Shown in pieces: positions 18,998 to 27,452 of a stretch of DNA of 64,000 nucleotides. The translations under genes were made by a program, and so were the position numbers. Under the pieces are notes generated by a model. It made no database searches. It was given only the letters and a program-made list of their open reading frames with translations, and had not been told where the DNA came from. Numbering within the stretch: position 1 is the first letter of the stretch; every line of letters starts with the position of its first letter. The DNA comes from an uncultured Alphaproteobacteria bacterium (lineage in GTDB: Bacteria; Pseudomonadota; Alphaproteobacteria; RF32; CAG-239), in contig CAKQSV010000001.1 in assembly GCA_934273635.1 (NCBI GenBank), forward strand, positions 62,001 to 126,000, written 5' to 3'.

Positions 18998-20290
18998 TGT
19001 TTGTTTTTCAGTGAATTAGCTGCGACTCTTAGAAAATGTCGTGTCAAGAAATATAATTACAATGTTCTTAATATGTTCTGTTGTAATTATTTTTTTTCTG
19101 TTTATTATCAAAATCACTTTAGAGATGAGATAAAACTCGATAGTTATTAAACAGAATATCTCCGATTGAACTTTGAGGTTTTATTTCAGGCTTTAACTTG
19201 TATTGCCAACGAATCGAAAAGCACAAAAGTTTGAGGCGCTTTGGTTCGGAAACAAAAACGAAAAACGGGAACATGGTTAGCGTTTGGAGTTTGGAGGACG
19301 GACGAAGAACGTGGTTAGCGCTTTGGATTCAAAGGCAAAGTTGCAGGATGAAGAACATATTGATGTTTGGAATTTGAGGCAGAGTTAAGGCAAGAAATAA
19401 AAAACACATTAAGGTTTGATTCGAGGTTATTTCCCATAAAAATAAATATCGGCATGCTTACCTGATGAATTTCGGATAGGTTATGGAGTTTGTATGTTGA
19501 TATCGTCAAAGACGCTCAGTTCTAAATAAATTCGGCTCTTTAAATAAGGCGACCGGTTTTGAGTTATCAAACAAAAGCTTTATTCGCAATGGGGCAAGAT
19601 TTTTATTTGATAAGGTATGTTCTTGATAAAAATTTTGTAAGCGAAAAGTAATGTTTGTAACATTAAACAAGAGCTTTATGAATAAGTGTTCGGGGTAGAA
19701 TTTGGAAAAGGAATCGTCTTTGAAGTGTGTTAGGTCTCAAAACACAAACGGTATGGCGCGGTCTGTTTACAGGATGCGCGACAGTGGTTTGTGGCAACGG
19801 GTTGAGGCGCGTTGCAAACGTTGACGACCGACATAATTTGTAGTGATGGCGGCAGATTTACGCTGAAGATGAGTGTGATGAGAGCCGGAAGTTGGTACGG
19901 TTTATGTCTGGTTTACACCAACGGCGTTTTTATTGATGACCGAAGTGATTTATGTGAGGCTGTTTTGAGGAAGAGCCAAGCCGCAATCACAAAAAACACC
20001 GGATATCATAAAGTTTATTATTAAGAGATTATCAAACCTCGGACATGGGGAAGAAATTGAAATGAGTTTTGAGAACAAAAATTTGTTTTGGTTTGTGTCT
20101 GAGAATCCTGATTCAAAGAAAGAATTTAATTGAACGGGGCTTGAATTTACGAACCTTTGTTGGTCTTTTGAAGCAAAGGTTGAAAGGAGTGGAAGTACTT
20201 ATTGGTACGAAGCGTGTAGATTTTAAGCAATATCTTTGAATAATAACTTAAGTATATTTGTATTAATTATCTTTTGAATGGGGAGAGAAA
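18998..20290. other. Gene-poor gap between rpsT and dnaA; origin candidate
   Basis: About 1.3 kb without a convincing gene. Between about 19040 and 19160 it is AT-rich, with an inverted repeat (see 19053-19097). Between 19170 and 19420 short quasi-repeats built on TTTGGA, TTTGAGG and GTGGTTAGCG recur. A 70-codon open frame exists at 19812-20024 (TTG start, no good ribosome binding site, no family recognised) and I give it low credit. I saw no perfect DnaA box (TTATCCACA) on either strand by eye. A location beside dnaA and rpsT fits origins in some alphaproteobacteria, but the lack of boxes keeps this weak. Confidence 0.35.
19053..19097 (+). terminator. AT-rich hairpin followed by a T run
   Basis: ATAATTACAA (19053-19062) and TTGTAATTAT (19081-19090) are perfect inverse complements around an 18-nt loop holding TGTTCT twice. 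A T run follows. It could end a plus-strand transcript that reads through the rpsT terminator, or mark an AT-rich unwinding region; sequence alone does not decide. Confidence 0.5.
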
Positions 20291-21736
20291 ATGGCTGAAC
20301 AGGCAATCAACGAATTAGAATCCGTACAGGATCAATGGGGACAGATTTGCAGCCAATTAAAAAATGAGGTTGGAGACGTGGCTTTTGACAGCTGGTTGAA
20401 ACCTCTGACACCGAGTTCTTTTAACAATGGCATTATGAATATTTGTGTGCCGACGCGTTTTATGCGCAACTGGGTTATTACTCATTACTCTGACAGAATC
20501 CACAAGATTTGGGAGAAAAAGAATCCCGAGATTAAATCCATTAACTTTGTGGTACAGGCCGTTCAAGAAGACGGACACGGTTTGTATTCAAAATCCTGCC
20601 GCTCTTTATTAAAGAAAATTTCAAGCAGTCCGTCTCCGGCAAATATTTATCAGAGCGGTATTAATTCGGTTTTGGCCAACAACAACGAGTTTGCCGCCGC
20701 TCAAGACCAATCTTTGTCGGTGCCGTTGAATCCGCAATATACTTTTGACAACTTTGTGGTTGGCAAAACCAACGAGTTTGCTTATGCCGCCGCACGCAAG
20801 GTTGCCGAATCGCGTAACGTTTCGTTCAATCCGTTGTTTTTGTATTCCGGCGTTGGCTTGGGAAAAACCCACCTGATGCACGCTATTGCCTGGCACATCA
20901 AACAGCAAGACCCGACGCGCAATATTGTTTATTTGTCGGCGGAAAAATTTATGTATAAATTTGTTCGCGCCTTGCGCTACAAAGACACCACCGCTTTTAA
21001 GGAGCAGTTCCGTTCCGTTGATGTTTTGATGGTGGATGACGTGCAGTTTATGGGCGGCAAAGACACCACGCAGGAAGAATTTTTCTACACCTTTAATTCT
21101 TTGATTGAAGAAGGTCGCCAGATTATTATTTCTGCCGACAAGTCTCCTTCTGACTTAGATGGAATCGAAGCGCGTTTGAAGTCTCGCCTCGGTTGCGGTC
21201 TGGTCGCCGATATTCACCCGACAGATTTTGACCTGCGCATGGGCATTTTGGAAAATAAAGCTCGTCAGTTGGGCGTAGAACTGCCGCAAAAGGTTTCGGA
21301 ATTTTTGGCACAGAAAATCACCTCAAACATCCGCGAGTTGGAAGGCGCTTTGCGTCGTGTAATTGCGCACTCTCAACTTTTGTCTGACAAAGAAATCACT
21401 TTGGACATGACTCAGGATGTGTTGAAAGATATGTTGCGTTCTTATGACAAACGCACCACCATTGACGAAATTCAAAAGAAGGTTGCGGAATACTTTAATA
21501 TTTCGGTTAAGGAAATGCAATCTTCACGCCGTGCTCGTACGGTTGCCCGTCCGCGTCAAATTGCGATGTATTTGGCAAAACAGCTGACTTCCCGCTCGTT
21601 GCCTGAAATCGGACGTAAGTTTGACCGCGACCACACCACGGTTATGCACGCGGTGCGCAAAGTTGAAGAACTTATTGTTGAAGACGCAAGTTTAGCTGAA
21701 AACGTAGACGCTTTGCGTCGTGCTTTAGACGCCTAA
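20291..21736 (+). CDS. dnaA: Chromosomal replication initiator protein DnaA
   Basis: DnaA binds and melts the replication origin. The 481 residues include the domain I start (about 10-90, WGQICSQLKNEVGDVAFDSWLKPL), the domain III AAA+ core with NPLFLYSGVGLGKTHLMHA (Walker A) and LMVDDVQFMGGKDTTQEEFF (Walker B), and domain IV with the DNA-contacting signature GRKFDRDHTTVMHAVRKVEEL near the C terminus. GGGGAGAG lies ahead of the ATG. It is separated from dnaN by a hairpin terminator, so the two genes are probably not one transcript. Confidence 0.98.
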   Translation: MAEQAINELESVQDQWGQICSQLKNEVGDVAFDSWLKPLTPSSFNNGIMNICVPTRFMRNWVITHYSDRIHKIWEKKNPEIKSINFVVQAVQEDGHGLYSKSCRSLLKKISSSPSPANIYQSGINSVLANNNEFAAAQDQSLSVPLNPQYTFDNFVVGKTNEFAYAAARKVAESRNVSFNPLFLYSGVGLGKTHLMHAIAWHIKQQDPTRNIVYLSAEKFMYKFVRALRYKDTTAFKEQFRSVDVLMVDDVQFMGGKDTTQEEFFYTFNSLIEEGRQIIISADKSPSDLDGIEARLKSRLGCGLVADIHPTDFDLRMGILENKARQLGVELPQKVSEFLAQKITSNIRELEGALRRVIAHSQLLSDKEITLDMTQDVLKDMLRSYDKRTTIDEIQKKVAEYFNISVKEMQSSRRARTVARPRQIAMYLAKQLTSRSLPEIGRKFDRDHTTVMHAVRKVEELIVEDASLAENVDALRRALDA

Positions 21737-21765
21737 AGCGCAAAATCTCCTTCATTAAAATCACG

Positions 21766-21797
21766 AAAAACTCCAAATTTAAGGTCTGGAGTTTTTT
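21766..21797 (+). terminator. Terminator between dnaA and dnaN
   Basis: AAAAACTCCA (21766-21775) and TGGAGTTTTT (21787-21796) form a perfect ten-pair stem followed by T. Confidence 0.8.
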
Positions 21798-21897
21798 GTT
21801 ATGCAAAAAGCTGTTGAAGAATCGTCCTTTGTGTTTGGGAATAAGGAAAAAAGTGTTACGATACGGGTATGTTTAAACATTAATGTGGTATAGAAAA

Positions 21898-23016
21898 ATG
21901 AAATTTGTTATTGAGCGCGCTAATTTATTAAAGACTCTGAGCCATGTTCAGAGCATTGTTGAGAAAAGAAACACCATTCCGGTGCTGTCTAATGTTAAGA
22001 TTGAGGCTTTGGCTGACGGTATCAGCTTTAAGGCGACCGACATGGACACCGAAATCACCGAGATTGTTGACGCCAAAGTTGAGGAACAAGGCGCTACGAC
22101 AGCTCCGGCTCACATGTTGTATGACATTGTACGCAAACTGTCAGACGGCTCGGAAGTCGAATTGACTTTTCCGGATGAAAAAGGTCAGTTGACCATTGCC
22201 TCGGGCAAGTCTAAGTTCTCACTCTCTTGCATTGGCGTTGAGGACTTTCCGGTTATCTCCGGCGACGCTTTGCCGATTAACTTTAATATGGCGGTTGAAG
22301 AGCTGAAAGGCGTGATTGACCGTACCAAATTCGCGGTTTCAACCGAGGAAACTCGCTATTATTTGAACGGTGTTTATATGCACGCCAAAGCCAACGGCGC
22401 CACAAATGTTTTGCGAATCGTTGCAACCGACGGTCATCGCTTGGCTTGTGTCGAATCGCCGTTGCCGCAGGGTGCCGAGAATTTGGCCGGTGTGATTGTT
22501 CCGCGCAAAACCATTACCGAAATCCGCAAACTGTTGGATGACACTTCGGTTGACACGGTGACAATCTCAATGTCTGACAATAAAGTTCGCTTTACACTCA
22601 ATGATGTGACTTTGACATCTAAGTTGATTGACGGCACATATCCGGATTATGAACGCGTTATTCCGACCGGCAATGACAAATCTTTGGAACTGAGTGTGAA
22701 GGATTTGGCATCAGCGGTTGACCGTGTGTCGGTTGTGGCCGAGAGAACCCGCGCGATTAAGATGATTACGGGACAAAATCATGTGATCATCACCACCTCA
22801 AGTCCGGAGTTGGGCAGCGCGCAGGAGGAGATTGAGGCGGTTTATGACAGCGATACGCTTGAAATCGGCTATAACTTCCGTTATTTGTTGGATATTTTGG
22901 CAGAAATCACCGGTGAGAAAGTTCGCATTAGTTTTGCGGACGCTTCGTCACCGTCGGTTATTCACGACACATCTGATTCAAGCGCCATTTTTGTTTTGAT
23001 GCCGATGAGAGTATAG
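21898..23016 (+). CDS. dnaN: DNA polymerase III subunit beta (sliding clamp)
   Basis: DnaN is the ring-shaped clamp that tethers DNA polymerase III. The 372-residue product from the ATG at 21898 begins MKFVIERANLLKTLSHVQSIVEKRNTIPVLSNV, the standard clamp start; five extra codons upstream are open but not conserved. It ends with IFVLMPMRV, which matches the family's terminal VLMPMRL and forms part of the binding pocket for clamp-binding motifs. recF starts one base after the stop. Confidence 0.98.
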   Translation: MKFVIERANLLKTLSHVQSIVEKRNTIPVLSNVKIEALADGISFKATDMDTEITEIVDAKVEEQGATTAPAHMLYDIVRKLSDGSEVELTFPDEKGQLTIASGKSKFSLSCIGVEDFPVISGDALPINFNMAVEELKGVIDRTKFAVSTEETRYYLNGVYMHAKANGATNVLRIVATDGHRLACVESPLPQGAENLAGVIVPRKTITEIRKLLDDTSVDTVTISMSDNKVRFTLNDVTLTSKLIDGTYPDYERVIPTGNDKSLELSVKDLASAVDRVSVVAERTRAIKMITGQNHVIITTSSPELGSAQEEIEAVYDSDTLEIGYNFRYLLDILAEITGEKVRISFADASSPSVIHDTSDSSAIFVLMPMRV

Positions 23017-23017
23017 C

Positions 23018-24238
23018 GTGAACTGCGAAGCCTTAAATATTGAAAGTTATAATGACTCAGCCATAAAGTCAGGTGTTAAGCGCCTGACTTTAGCTGACTT
23101 TAGAAACTATGCCTATTTGCGCATTAACACCGACTTGAATCCGGTCGTTATCACCGGCGAAAACGGCTCGGGCAAAACCAATATTTTGGAGGCGATCTCT
23201 TTTTTAACCCCGGGGCGAGGACTGCGTAGCGCGCGGTTGGCTGATGTTAAACGCATTGCGCCGTGTTTGGTGCCGGACGATTATATTGCCGGCAAGACCG
23301 CTTGGGCGGTGTCGTCTATTGTCTGTAACAATAACGAGGATTATGAAATCGGCACCGGAATCGAATCGTCATTTAGAGAATCTGATGACGAAACACGCTC
23401 GTTTGACCGCCGCGTGGTTAAGATTGACGGGCAAAAAATCACCTCGCAATCCGACCTTGGCAAATATATCTCGGCGATATGGCTGACCCCGCAGATGGAT
23501 AGGATGTTTCGGGGCGGCTCGCAACCTCGGCGCAGTTTTCTTGACCGTTTGGTTTATGCTTTTGATATTGAGCATGCAAAGCGAACGGCCAATTTTGAAC
23601 ATTTGTACCGCGAGTGGTTCCAGTTGATTAAGAGCGGACGTTCCGACGGGCATTGGCTGTCCTCGCTGGAAGAGAATATGGCCTCGGTCGGCGTGGCGAT
23701 TGCCGCGGCGCGGCGGGAGCTGATTGCGCGCCTCAACACCTTTATTTTGCACGAACCGGACGATGTGTTCCCTAATGTGGAGCTGTCGTTGGAGGGCACC
23801 ATTGAGCAAATGCTTGACAGTAAGCCGGCGATTGATGTGGAAGATTATTACATCGGGTTGCTGCAAAAACAGCGCAAAAATGTGTTGTACAGCGAATATG
23901 TTGACGGCATCAACCGCACAGACTTTAAGGTTTTGTATAAGAAAAAGCGGATGCCGGCGGAGCTCTGCTCGACCGGCGAGCAGAAATCGCTGTTGGTGGG
24001 AATTATTATGGCGCAAACCAAGTGCCAAACTTTGGATAAAGGTTTTGCGCCGGTTTTGTTGCTTGACGAGGTTGCCGCCCATTTGGATGACGCCAAGCGC
24101 GAAGCCTTGCTCTCTAAAATCAGAGAACTTAACGTGCAGGCGTGGATTACGGCCACCGACCCGACCTTGTTTGCCTCTATGCGGGGATTTGCCCAATTTT
24201 TAGAGGTTAAAAACAATACGGTTTGCCGCAATTATTAA
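23018..24238 (+). CDS. recF: DNA replication/repair protein RecF
   Basis: RecF is an SMC-like ATPase that helps load RecA at gaps. Walker A is VVITGENGSGKTNILEAISFLTPGRGLR near residue 43; the ABC-type signature region is CSTGEQKSLLVGIIMAQ near residue 320 and Walker B is PVLLLDEVAAHLDDAKR. The 406 residues fit the family. The start is GTG one base after dnaN, so the genes are coupled; no later ATG fits the conserved start KRLTLADFRNYAYLRI. gyrB, a common next gene, is absent here. Confidence 0.95.
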   Translation: MNCEALNIESYNDSAIKSGVKRLTLADFRNYAYLRINTDLNPVVITGENGSGKTNILEAISFLTPGRGLRSARLADVKRIAPCLVPDDYIAGKTAWAVSSIVCNNNEDYEIGTGIESSFRESDDETRSFDRRVVKIDGQKITSQSDLGKYISAIWLTPQMDRMFRGGSQPRRSFLDRLVYAFDIEHAKRTANFEHLYREWFQLIKSGRSDGHWLSSLEENMASVGVAIAAARRELIARLNTFILHEPDDVFPNVELSLEGTIEQMLDSKPAIDVEDYYIGLLQKQRKNVLYSEYVDGINRTDFKVLYKKKRMPAELCSTGEQKSLLVGIIMAQTKCQTLDKGFAPVLLLDEVAAHLDDAKREALLSKIRELNVQAWITATDPTLFASMRGFAQFLEVKNNTVCRNY

Positions 24239-24302
24239 CTCAAAATTGACACATTATTGTTATTGTTGTATCATCACATAATTAATGACAAAGGCAAAAG
24301 CA

Positions 24303-24716
24303 ATGGAAAATCAATATTACACTTTGGTTGAAAAGCAGGATTTTTTTGAGATTATTGAGAACAAATTCGGCGAATTGGCCATTTTTATCGACAGCCGCGA
24401 GGGTGCGCCGGTTAATCCGGTTTTGGAATTTGACGGCAAAAAAACCGCGGTTTTGAAAAGAGACGGTCGCCTTTCGGTGGTTTTGGACGGCATTGATGAA
24501 GAAACCCGCGCGCCGTTAGCTGAAGCCGAATTTGTGCTGATTGTGGAATTGCAGGGCAAAATGGTGGAAAGAACTTACGGTGTGCCGGTTGAGAACGTTG
24601 AAGACGTGGTCATTGAAGGCAAAAAGACCCGCGCTGACGAGTTTATTAGAGCCAAAACCCGCGAAGAAGTTATTAAAAGTTTCGGCGCGGTTAAAGTTTG
24701 GCACAGCGGAAATTAA
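24303..24716 (+). CDS. Small protein of unknown function upstream of PTS genes
   Basis: A 137-residue soluble protein, mostly beta in appearance, with FGELAIFIDSREGAPVNPVLEFDGKKTAVLKRD and a later helix. No family recognised. I chose the ATG at 24303 because AAAGGC lies about 8 bases upstream; an earlier ATG at 24285 has no visible ribosome binding site. The gene ends 21 bases before the PTS EIIA gene and is probably in one transcript with it and HPr, so a role in the same sensory pathway is possible but unproven. Confidence 0.6.
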   Translation: MENQYYTLVEKQDFFEIIENKFGELAIFIDSREGAPVNPVLEFDGKKTAVLKRDGRLSVVLDGIDEETRAPLAEAEFVLIVELQGKMVERTYGVPVENVEDVVIEGKKTRADEFIRAKTREEVIKSFGAVKVWHSGN

Positions 24717-24737
24717 TATGGCAAAAGAGGACTGATT

Positions 24738-25136
24738 ATGATTGGTTTAGTTTTGGTAACGCACGGTAATTTGGCACAGGAATTTATTGCCGCCATGCAG
24801 CATGTGGTCGGCAAGCAAGAACAGGTTGAGGCGGTTTGTATCGGACCTGAGGACGATATGGAAATCCGTCGTTCTGAGATTTTGGAAAAAGCCAAAAAAG
24901 TCAACAGCGGCGACGGCACTATTATTTTGACCGATATGTTCGGCGGGACGCCGTCTAACTTGGCTTTGTCGTTAATGGAAACCGCCAATGTCGAGATTAT
25001 TGCCGGTATTAATCTGCCGATGCTGATTAAGCTGTGTTCTCTGCGCAAAGACAAATCTATGAAAGAGGCTGTCAACGGCGCGCAAGATGCCGGCAAAAAA
25101 TATATTACCGTCGCGTCACAACTTTTGGGATTATAA
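24738..25136 (+). CDS. PTS EIIA component, mannose (EIIA-Man) family
   Basis: The 132-residue product belongs to the EIIA-Man fold. The start MIGLVLVTHGNLAQEF puts the phospho-accepting histidine at position 9. GDGTIILTDMFGGTPSNLAL near residue 55 is the second signature. In alphaproteobacteria such an EIIA works with HPr in a regulatory phosphotransfer chain rather than in sugar transport, because no EIIB or EIIC membrane subunits are nearby. HPr follows directly, three bases after the stop codon. Confidence 0.9.
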   Translation: MIGLVLVTHGNLAQEFIAAMQHVVGKQEQVEAVCIGPEDDMEIRRSEILEKAKKVNSGDGTIILTDMFGGTPSNLALSLMETANVEIIAGINLPMLIKLCSLRKDKSMKEAVNGAQDAGKKYITVASQLLGL

Positions 25137-25138
25137 CA

Positions 25139-25417
25139 ATGAGTGAGAATAATATTTGCGCCGAGCTGACAATTCAAAACCGTAAAGGTTTACACGCGCG
25201 CGCCGCCGCCGCTTTTGTGAAAGCGATTGAAAATTTGGATGCCGAAGTTACGGTTGAACGTATCGGACAAGAGGTTAGCGGCTGTTCAATTATGGGCTTG
25301 ATGATGTTGGCCGCCGCCAAAGGCACAACCATCAAAGTAACCTGCTCCGGCAAACAAGCGCAAGAGGCTATGGACGCACTCAGCACTCTTATTAATAATA
25401 AATTCGGTGAAGAATAA
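25139..25417 (+). CDS. Phosphocarrier protein HPr
   Basis: The 92-residue HPr has the active histidine in RKGLHARAAAAFVK (about residue 19). A conserved serine stands in the regulatory loop GCSIMGLMMLAAAKG, equivalent to Ser46, which implies control by an HPr kinase encoded elsewhere. The ATG at 25139 fits family length; a longer open frame reaching 25034 lies inside the EIIA gene and has no homologous content. No enzyme I gene is in the window. Confidence 0.92.
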   Translation: MSENNICAELTIQNRKGLHARAAAAFVKAIENLDAEVTVERIGQEVSGCSIMGLMMLAAAKGTTIKVTCSGKQAQEAMDALSTLINNKFGEE

Positions 25418-25422
25418 GCGGC

Positions 25423-26355
25423 ATGGTAACCTGCAAAGCGCCCCGCAACAAAACAATTCAATTATCGGAGGCTGAAATCAAGGCTTTAACCGCTCAGGCG
25501 TTGAGGCTTAATCATCGCACGCCGATAGAGGAACTTTGCGGTCATATTATTTGGCAAGACACTTTTCAGGTTTTGGATTATCTGCCCAAAGACAGTATTG
25601 ACCTGATGATTGTCGATCCGCCGTACAACCTCACAAAAAACTTTGGACACTCCACGTTTAAGGAAATGGGGTTGACTGACTATAAAAAGTGGTTGGATAA
25701 GTGGCTGAAGAAGACTATTCCGCTGCTGAAAGCCAATGCTTCGGTTTATATTTGCGCTGATTGGCGAACATCTATTGCAATTCCGGAAGTGGCAGGCAAA
25801 TATCTGCTGTTGCAAAACCGCATTTCTTGGGAACGGGAAAAAGGTCGCGGCGCGCTGAACAACTGGAAAAACTGTTTGGAAGATATATGGTTTTTCAGCC
25901 GCTCTAAGGAATATACCTTTAACATTGACGACGTGAAAATTCAACGCAAGGTGATTGCGCCTTATCGTGACGAAAGCGGCAAGCCTAAAGACTGGGAACA
26001 ATCCGGCGACGGGCGCACGCGTTTTACTTATCCGTCTAATATTTGGACAGACATTTCTATTCCGTTTTGGTCAATGCCCGAGAACACCAATCATCCGACG
26101 CAAAAACCCGAAAAACTGATTGCCAAGCTGATTTTGGCCTCCAGTAACAAGGGCGATGTGGTGTTTGACCCGTTTGTCGGCTCAGGCACAACAGCGGTGA
26201 CCGCCAAAAAGCTCGGACGCAGGTTTGTGGGCATTGAGAAAGAAAAAGAATATGTGGCGTTGGCGCTTAAGCGGTTGCTAATGGCTGATGACAACGCTGA
26301 AATTCAAGGATATGAAAACGGCATTTTCAAAGCGCGCAACGGCGCATATTCTTAA
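25423..26355 (+). CDS. Orphan DNA methyltransferase, beta class (N6-adenine or N4-cytosine)
   Basis: The catalytic motif DPPYNL is near residue 67 and the SAM-binding motif VFDPFVGSGTTAVTAKKLGRRFVGIE follows near residue 245. Catalytic motif before SAM motif defines the beta class, shared with CcrM. The length (310 residues) lacks the roughly 80-residue C-terminal DNA-binding domain of CcrM, and the middle (HPTQKPEKL, WKNCLEDIWFFSR) looks like type II modification enzymes. There is no restriction nuclease gene beside it. The target sequence cannot be told from the protein by eye; GANTC is only one possibility. Confidence 0.85.
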   Translation: MVTCKAPRNKTIQLSEAEIKALTAQALRLNHRTPIEELCGHIIWQDTFQVLDYLPKDSIDLMIVDPPYNLTKNFGHSTFKEMGLTDYKKWLDKWLKKTIPLLKANASVYICADWRTSIAIPEVAGKYLLLQNRISWEREKGRGALNNWKNCLEDIWFFSRSKEYTFNIDDVKIQRKVIAPYRDESGKPKDWEQSGDGRTRFTYPSNIWTDISIPFWSMPENTNHPTQKPEKLIAKLILASSNKGDVVFDPFVGSGTTAVTAKKLGRRFVGIEKEKEYVALALKRLLMADDNAEIQGYENGIFKARNGAYS

Positions 26356-26440
26356 GTTTTATAACTCTTGGAACAACGGTTTTTATCATTATCTTTCTGT
26401 TCGTGACTAGCGATAATTTAACAAACAGGAGGATTTTTTG

Positions 26441-26596
26441 ATGAAAAACAACACATCAAGCAAATCGGCTAAATCTAATGAATCTTCAAAAAAGAGCGCC
26501 TCTCAGCCCGAAGTTGAGATTGAGGTGGACGAATATGACTTTGAACCGAGCAGCTCTTGCGGCTGCGGTTGTAACAGCAATAAGATTAAATATTAA
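26441..26596 (+). CDS. 51-residue Ser/Lys-rich peptide with Cys-rich tail
   Basis: An open frame of 51 codons with an excellent ribosome binding site (AACAGGAGG, 8 bases before ATG). The first half is Ser/Lys-rich, then an acidic stretch (EVEIEVDEYDFEP), then SSSCGCGCNSNK. The C-G-C-G-C pattern could bind a metal; this is inference. Function unknown. A second small Ser-rich frame follows, sharing its composition, and a terminator closes the pair. Confidence 0.55.
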   Translation: MKNNTSSKSAKSNESSKKSASQPEVEIEVDEYDFEPSSSCGCGCNSNKIKY

Positions 26597-26612
26597 TTTT
26601 TAGGAGATTATA

Positions 26613-26708
26613 ATGATGACATGTAATAGCAGAAACACCAAATCAGCCTCATCTCAAAACTCAAAAGAATCGGAAATGAGCAAATCTTCATCCAAAGAAA
26701 GCAAATAG
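26613..26708 (+). CDS. 31-residue Ser/Lys-rich peptide
   Basis: Begins MMTCNSRNTKSASSQ and ends SKSSSKESK, preceded by TTTTAGGAGATTATA, a strong ribosome binding site. It resembles the N-terminal half of the preceding 51-residue peptide in composition, so the two may be duplicates. It lies 16 bases downstream, before a clear hairpin terminator. Short length makes coding uncertain. Confidence 0.45.
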   Translation: MMTCNSRNTKSASSQNSKESEMSKSSSKESK

Positions 26709-26730
26709 TTTTTGAGTAAGTGCTGACAAG

Positions 26731-26771
26731 TCACCTTTATGTTCTTGAGGAGAGCATAGAGGTGATTTTTT
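26731..26771 (+). terminator. Terminator after the two small Ser-rich ORFs
   Basis: TCACCTTTATG (26731-26741) pairs with CATAGAGGTGA (26755-26765) with one wobble, then a T run to 26770. It separates these small frames from lolA. Confidence 0.75.
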
Positions 26772-26832
26772 ATTAGACTATTTACAGAATCAAGATTATA
26801 TTGTCGATGTTATATCAGATAAGGATAATAAA

Positions 26833-27447
26833 ATGCGGATATTTGCTTTTTTGACAATGATGTTAGGTTGGGCGGTTTCGGCTCAGGCCGCTAATTATAA
26901 CGCCGAGAAGGTTAAACAGATTGAAAACTACCTGAACAGCGTGAAGACGCTTAAGGCCGAGTTTGTGCAAACGGCCAGCAACGGCAACACCGCCGAGGGG
27001 ACGTTATGGGTGGAAAAACCCAACAAAATCCGCATGGAATATAAAGAACCGACCAATGTTTTGATTGTGGGCAACGGCGATTATATTGTTTATAATGACA
27101 AAGATTTGGAGCAGGTCACCAATATTGACTATGAGGATATTCCGGCCAGTCTGATTTTGGCAAACAATATTAAAATAGACGGCAAGCAAATTAAGGTCAG
27201 CAACTATTATGAAGACGCCGGCTCAACCGTGGTGACGTTGAGATACCCCGAAAAGCCCGAAATCGCGCCGATTACCCTCACCTTTACCAACAGTCCGTTT
27301 GCCTTGCGCCAGTGGTCGATTGTTGACCCGCAGAGCGTCGAGGTGGTGGTGTCGCTGTATAATACCGAGGCAGACACACCGCTGAATCAAGATTTGTTCC
27401 GCTTCAAAAAAGCCAGGTCGCCGCTTAAGTACAAAGGCAAAAAATAA
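26833..27447 (+). CDS. lolA: Outer membrane lipoprotein carrier protein LolA
   Basis: LolA ferries lipoproteins across the periplasm from LolCDE to the outer membrane. The 204-residue product has a signal peptide (MRIFAFLTMMLGWAVSAQA). It then shows VKTLKAEFVQTASNGNTAEGTLWVEKPNKIRMEYKEP, the conserved LolA pattern of the concave beta sheet that binds acyl chains. FNNTPFALRQW-like FTNSPFALRQWSIVDPQ is also typical. The response regulator on the other strand converges on it. Confidence 0.93.
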   Translation: MRIFAFLTMMLGWAVSAQAANYNAEKVKQIENYLNSVKTLKAEFVQTASNGNTAEGTLWVEKPNKIRMEYKEPTNVLIVGNGDYIVYNDKDLEQVTNIDYEDIPASLILANNIKIDGKQIKVSNYYEDAGSTVVTLRYPEKPEIAPITLTFTNSPFALRQWSIVDPQSVEVVVSLYNTEADTPLNQDLFRFKKARSPLKYKGKK

Positions 27448-27452
27448 GCAAA

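Noticed and set aside
19812..20024. A 70-codon frame in the rpsT-dnaA gap with a TTG start
   Set aside because: No ribosome binding site, no recognised domain and rare-type start. I keep it only as a remark in the gap entry.
25423..26355. Calling the methyltransferase CcrM
   Set aside because: It has the beta-class order and DPPYNL, but lacks the C-terminal domain of CcrM and its middle part differs, so the GANTC target is not supported.
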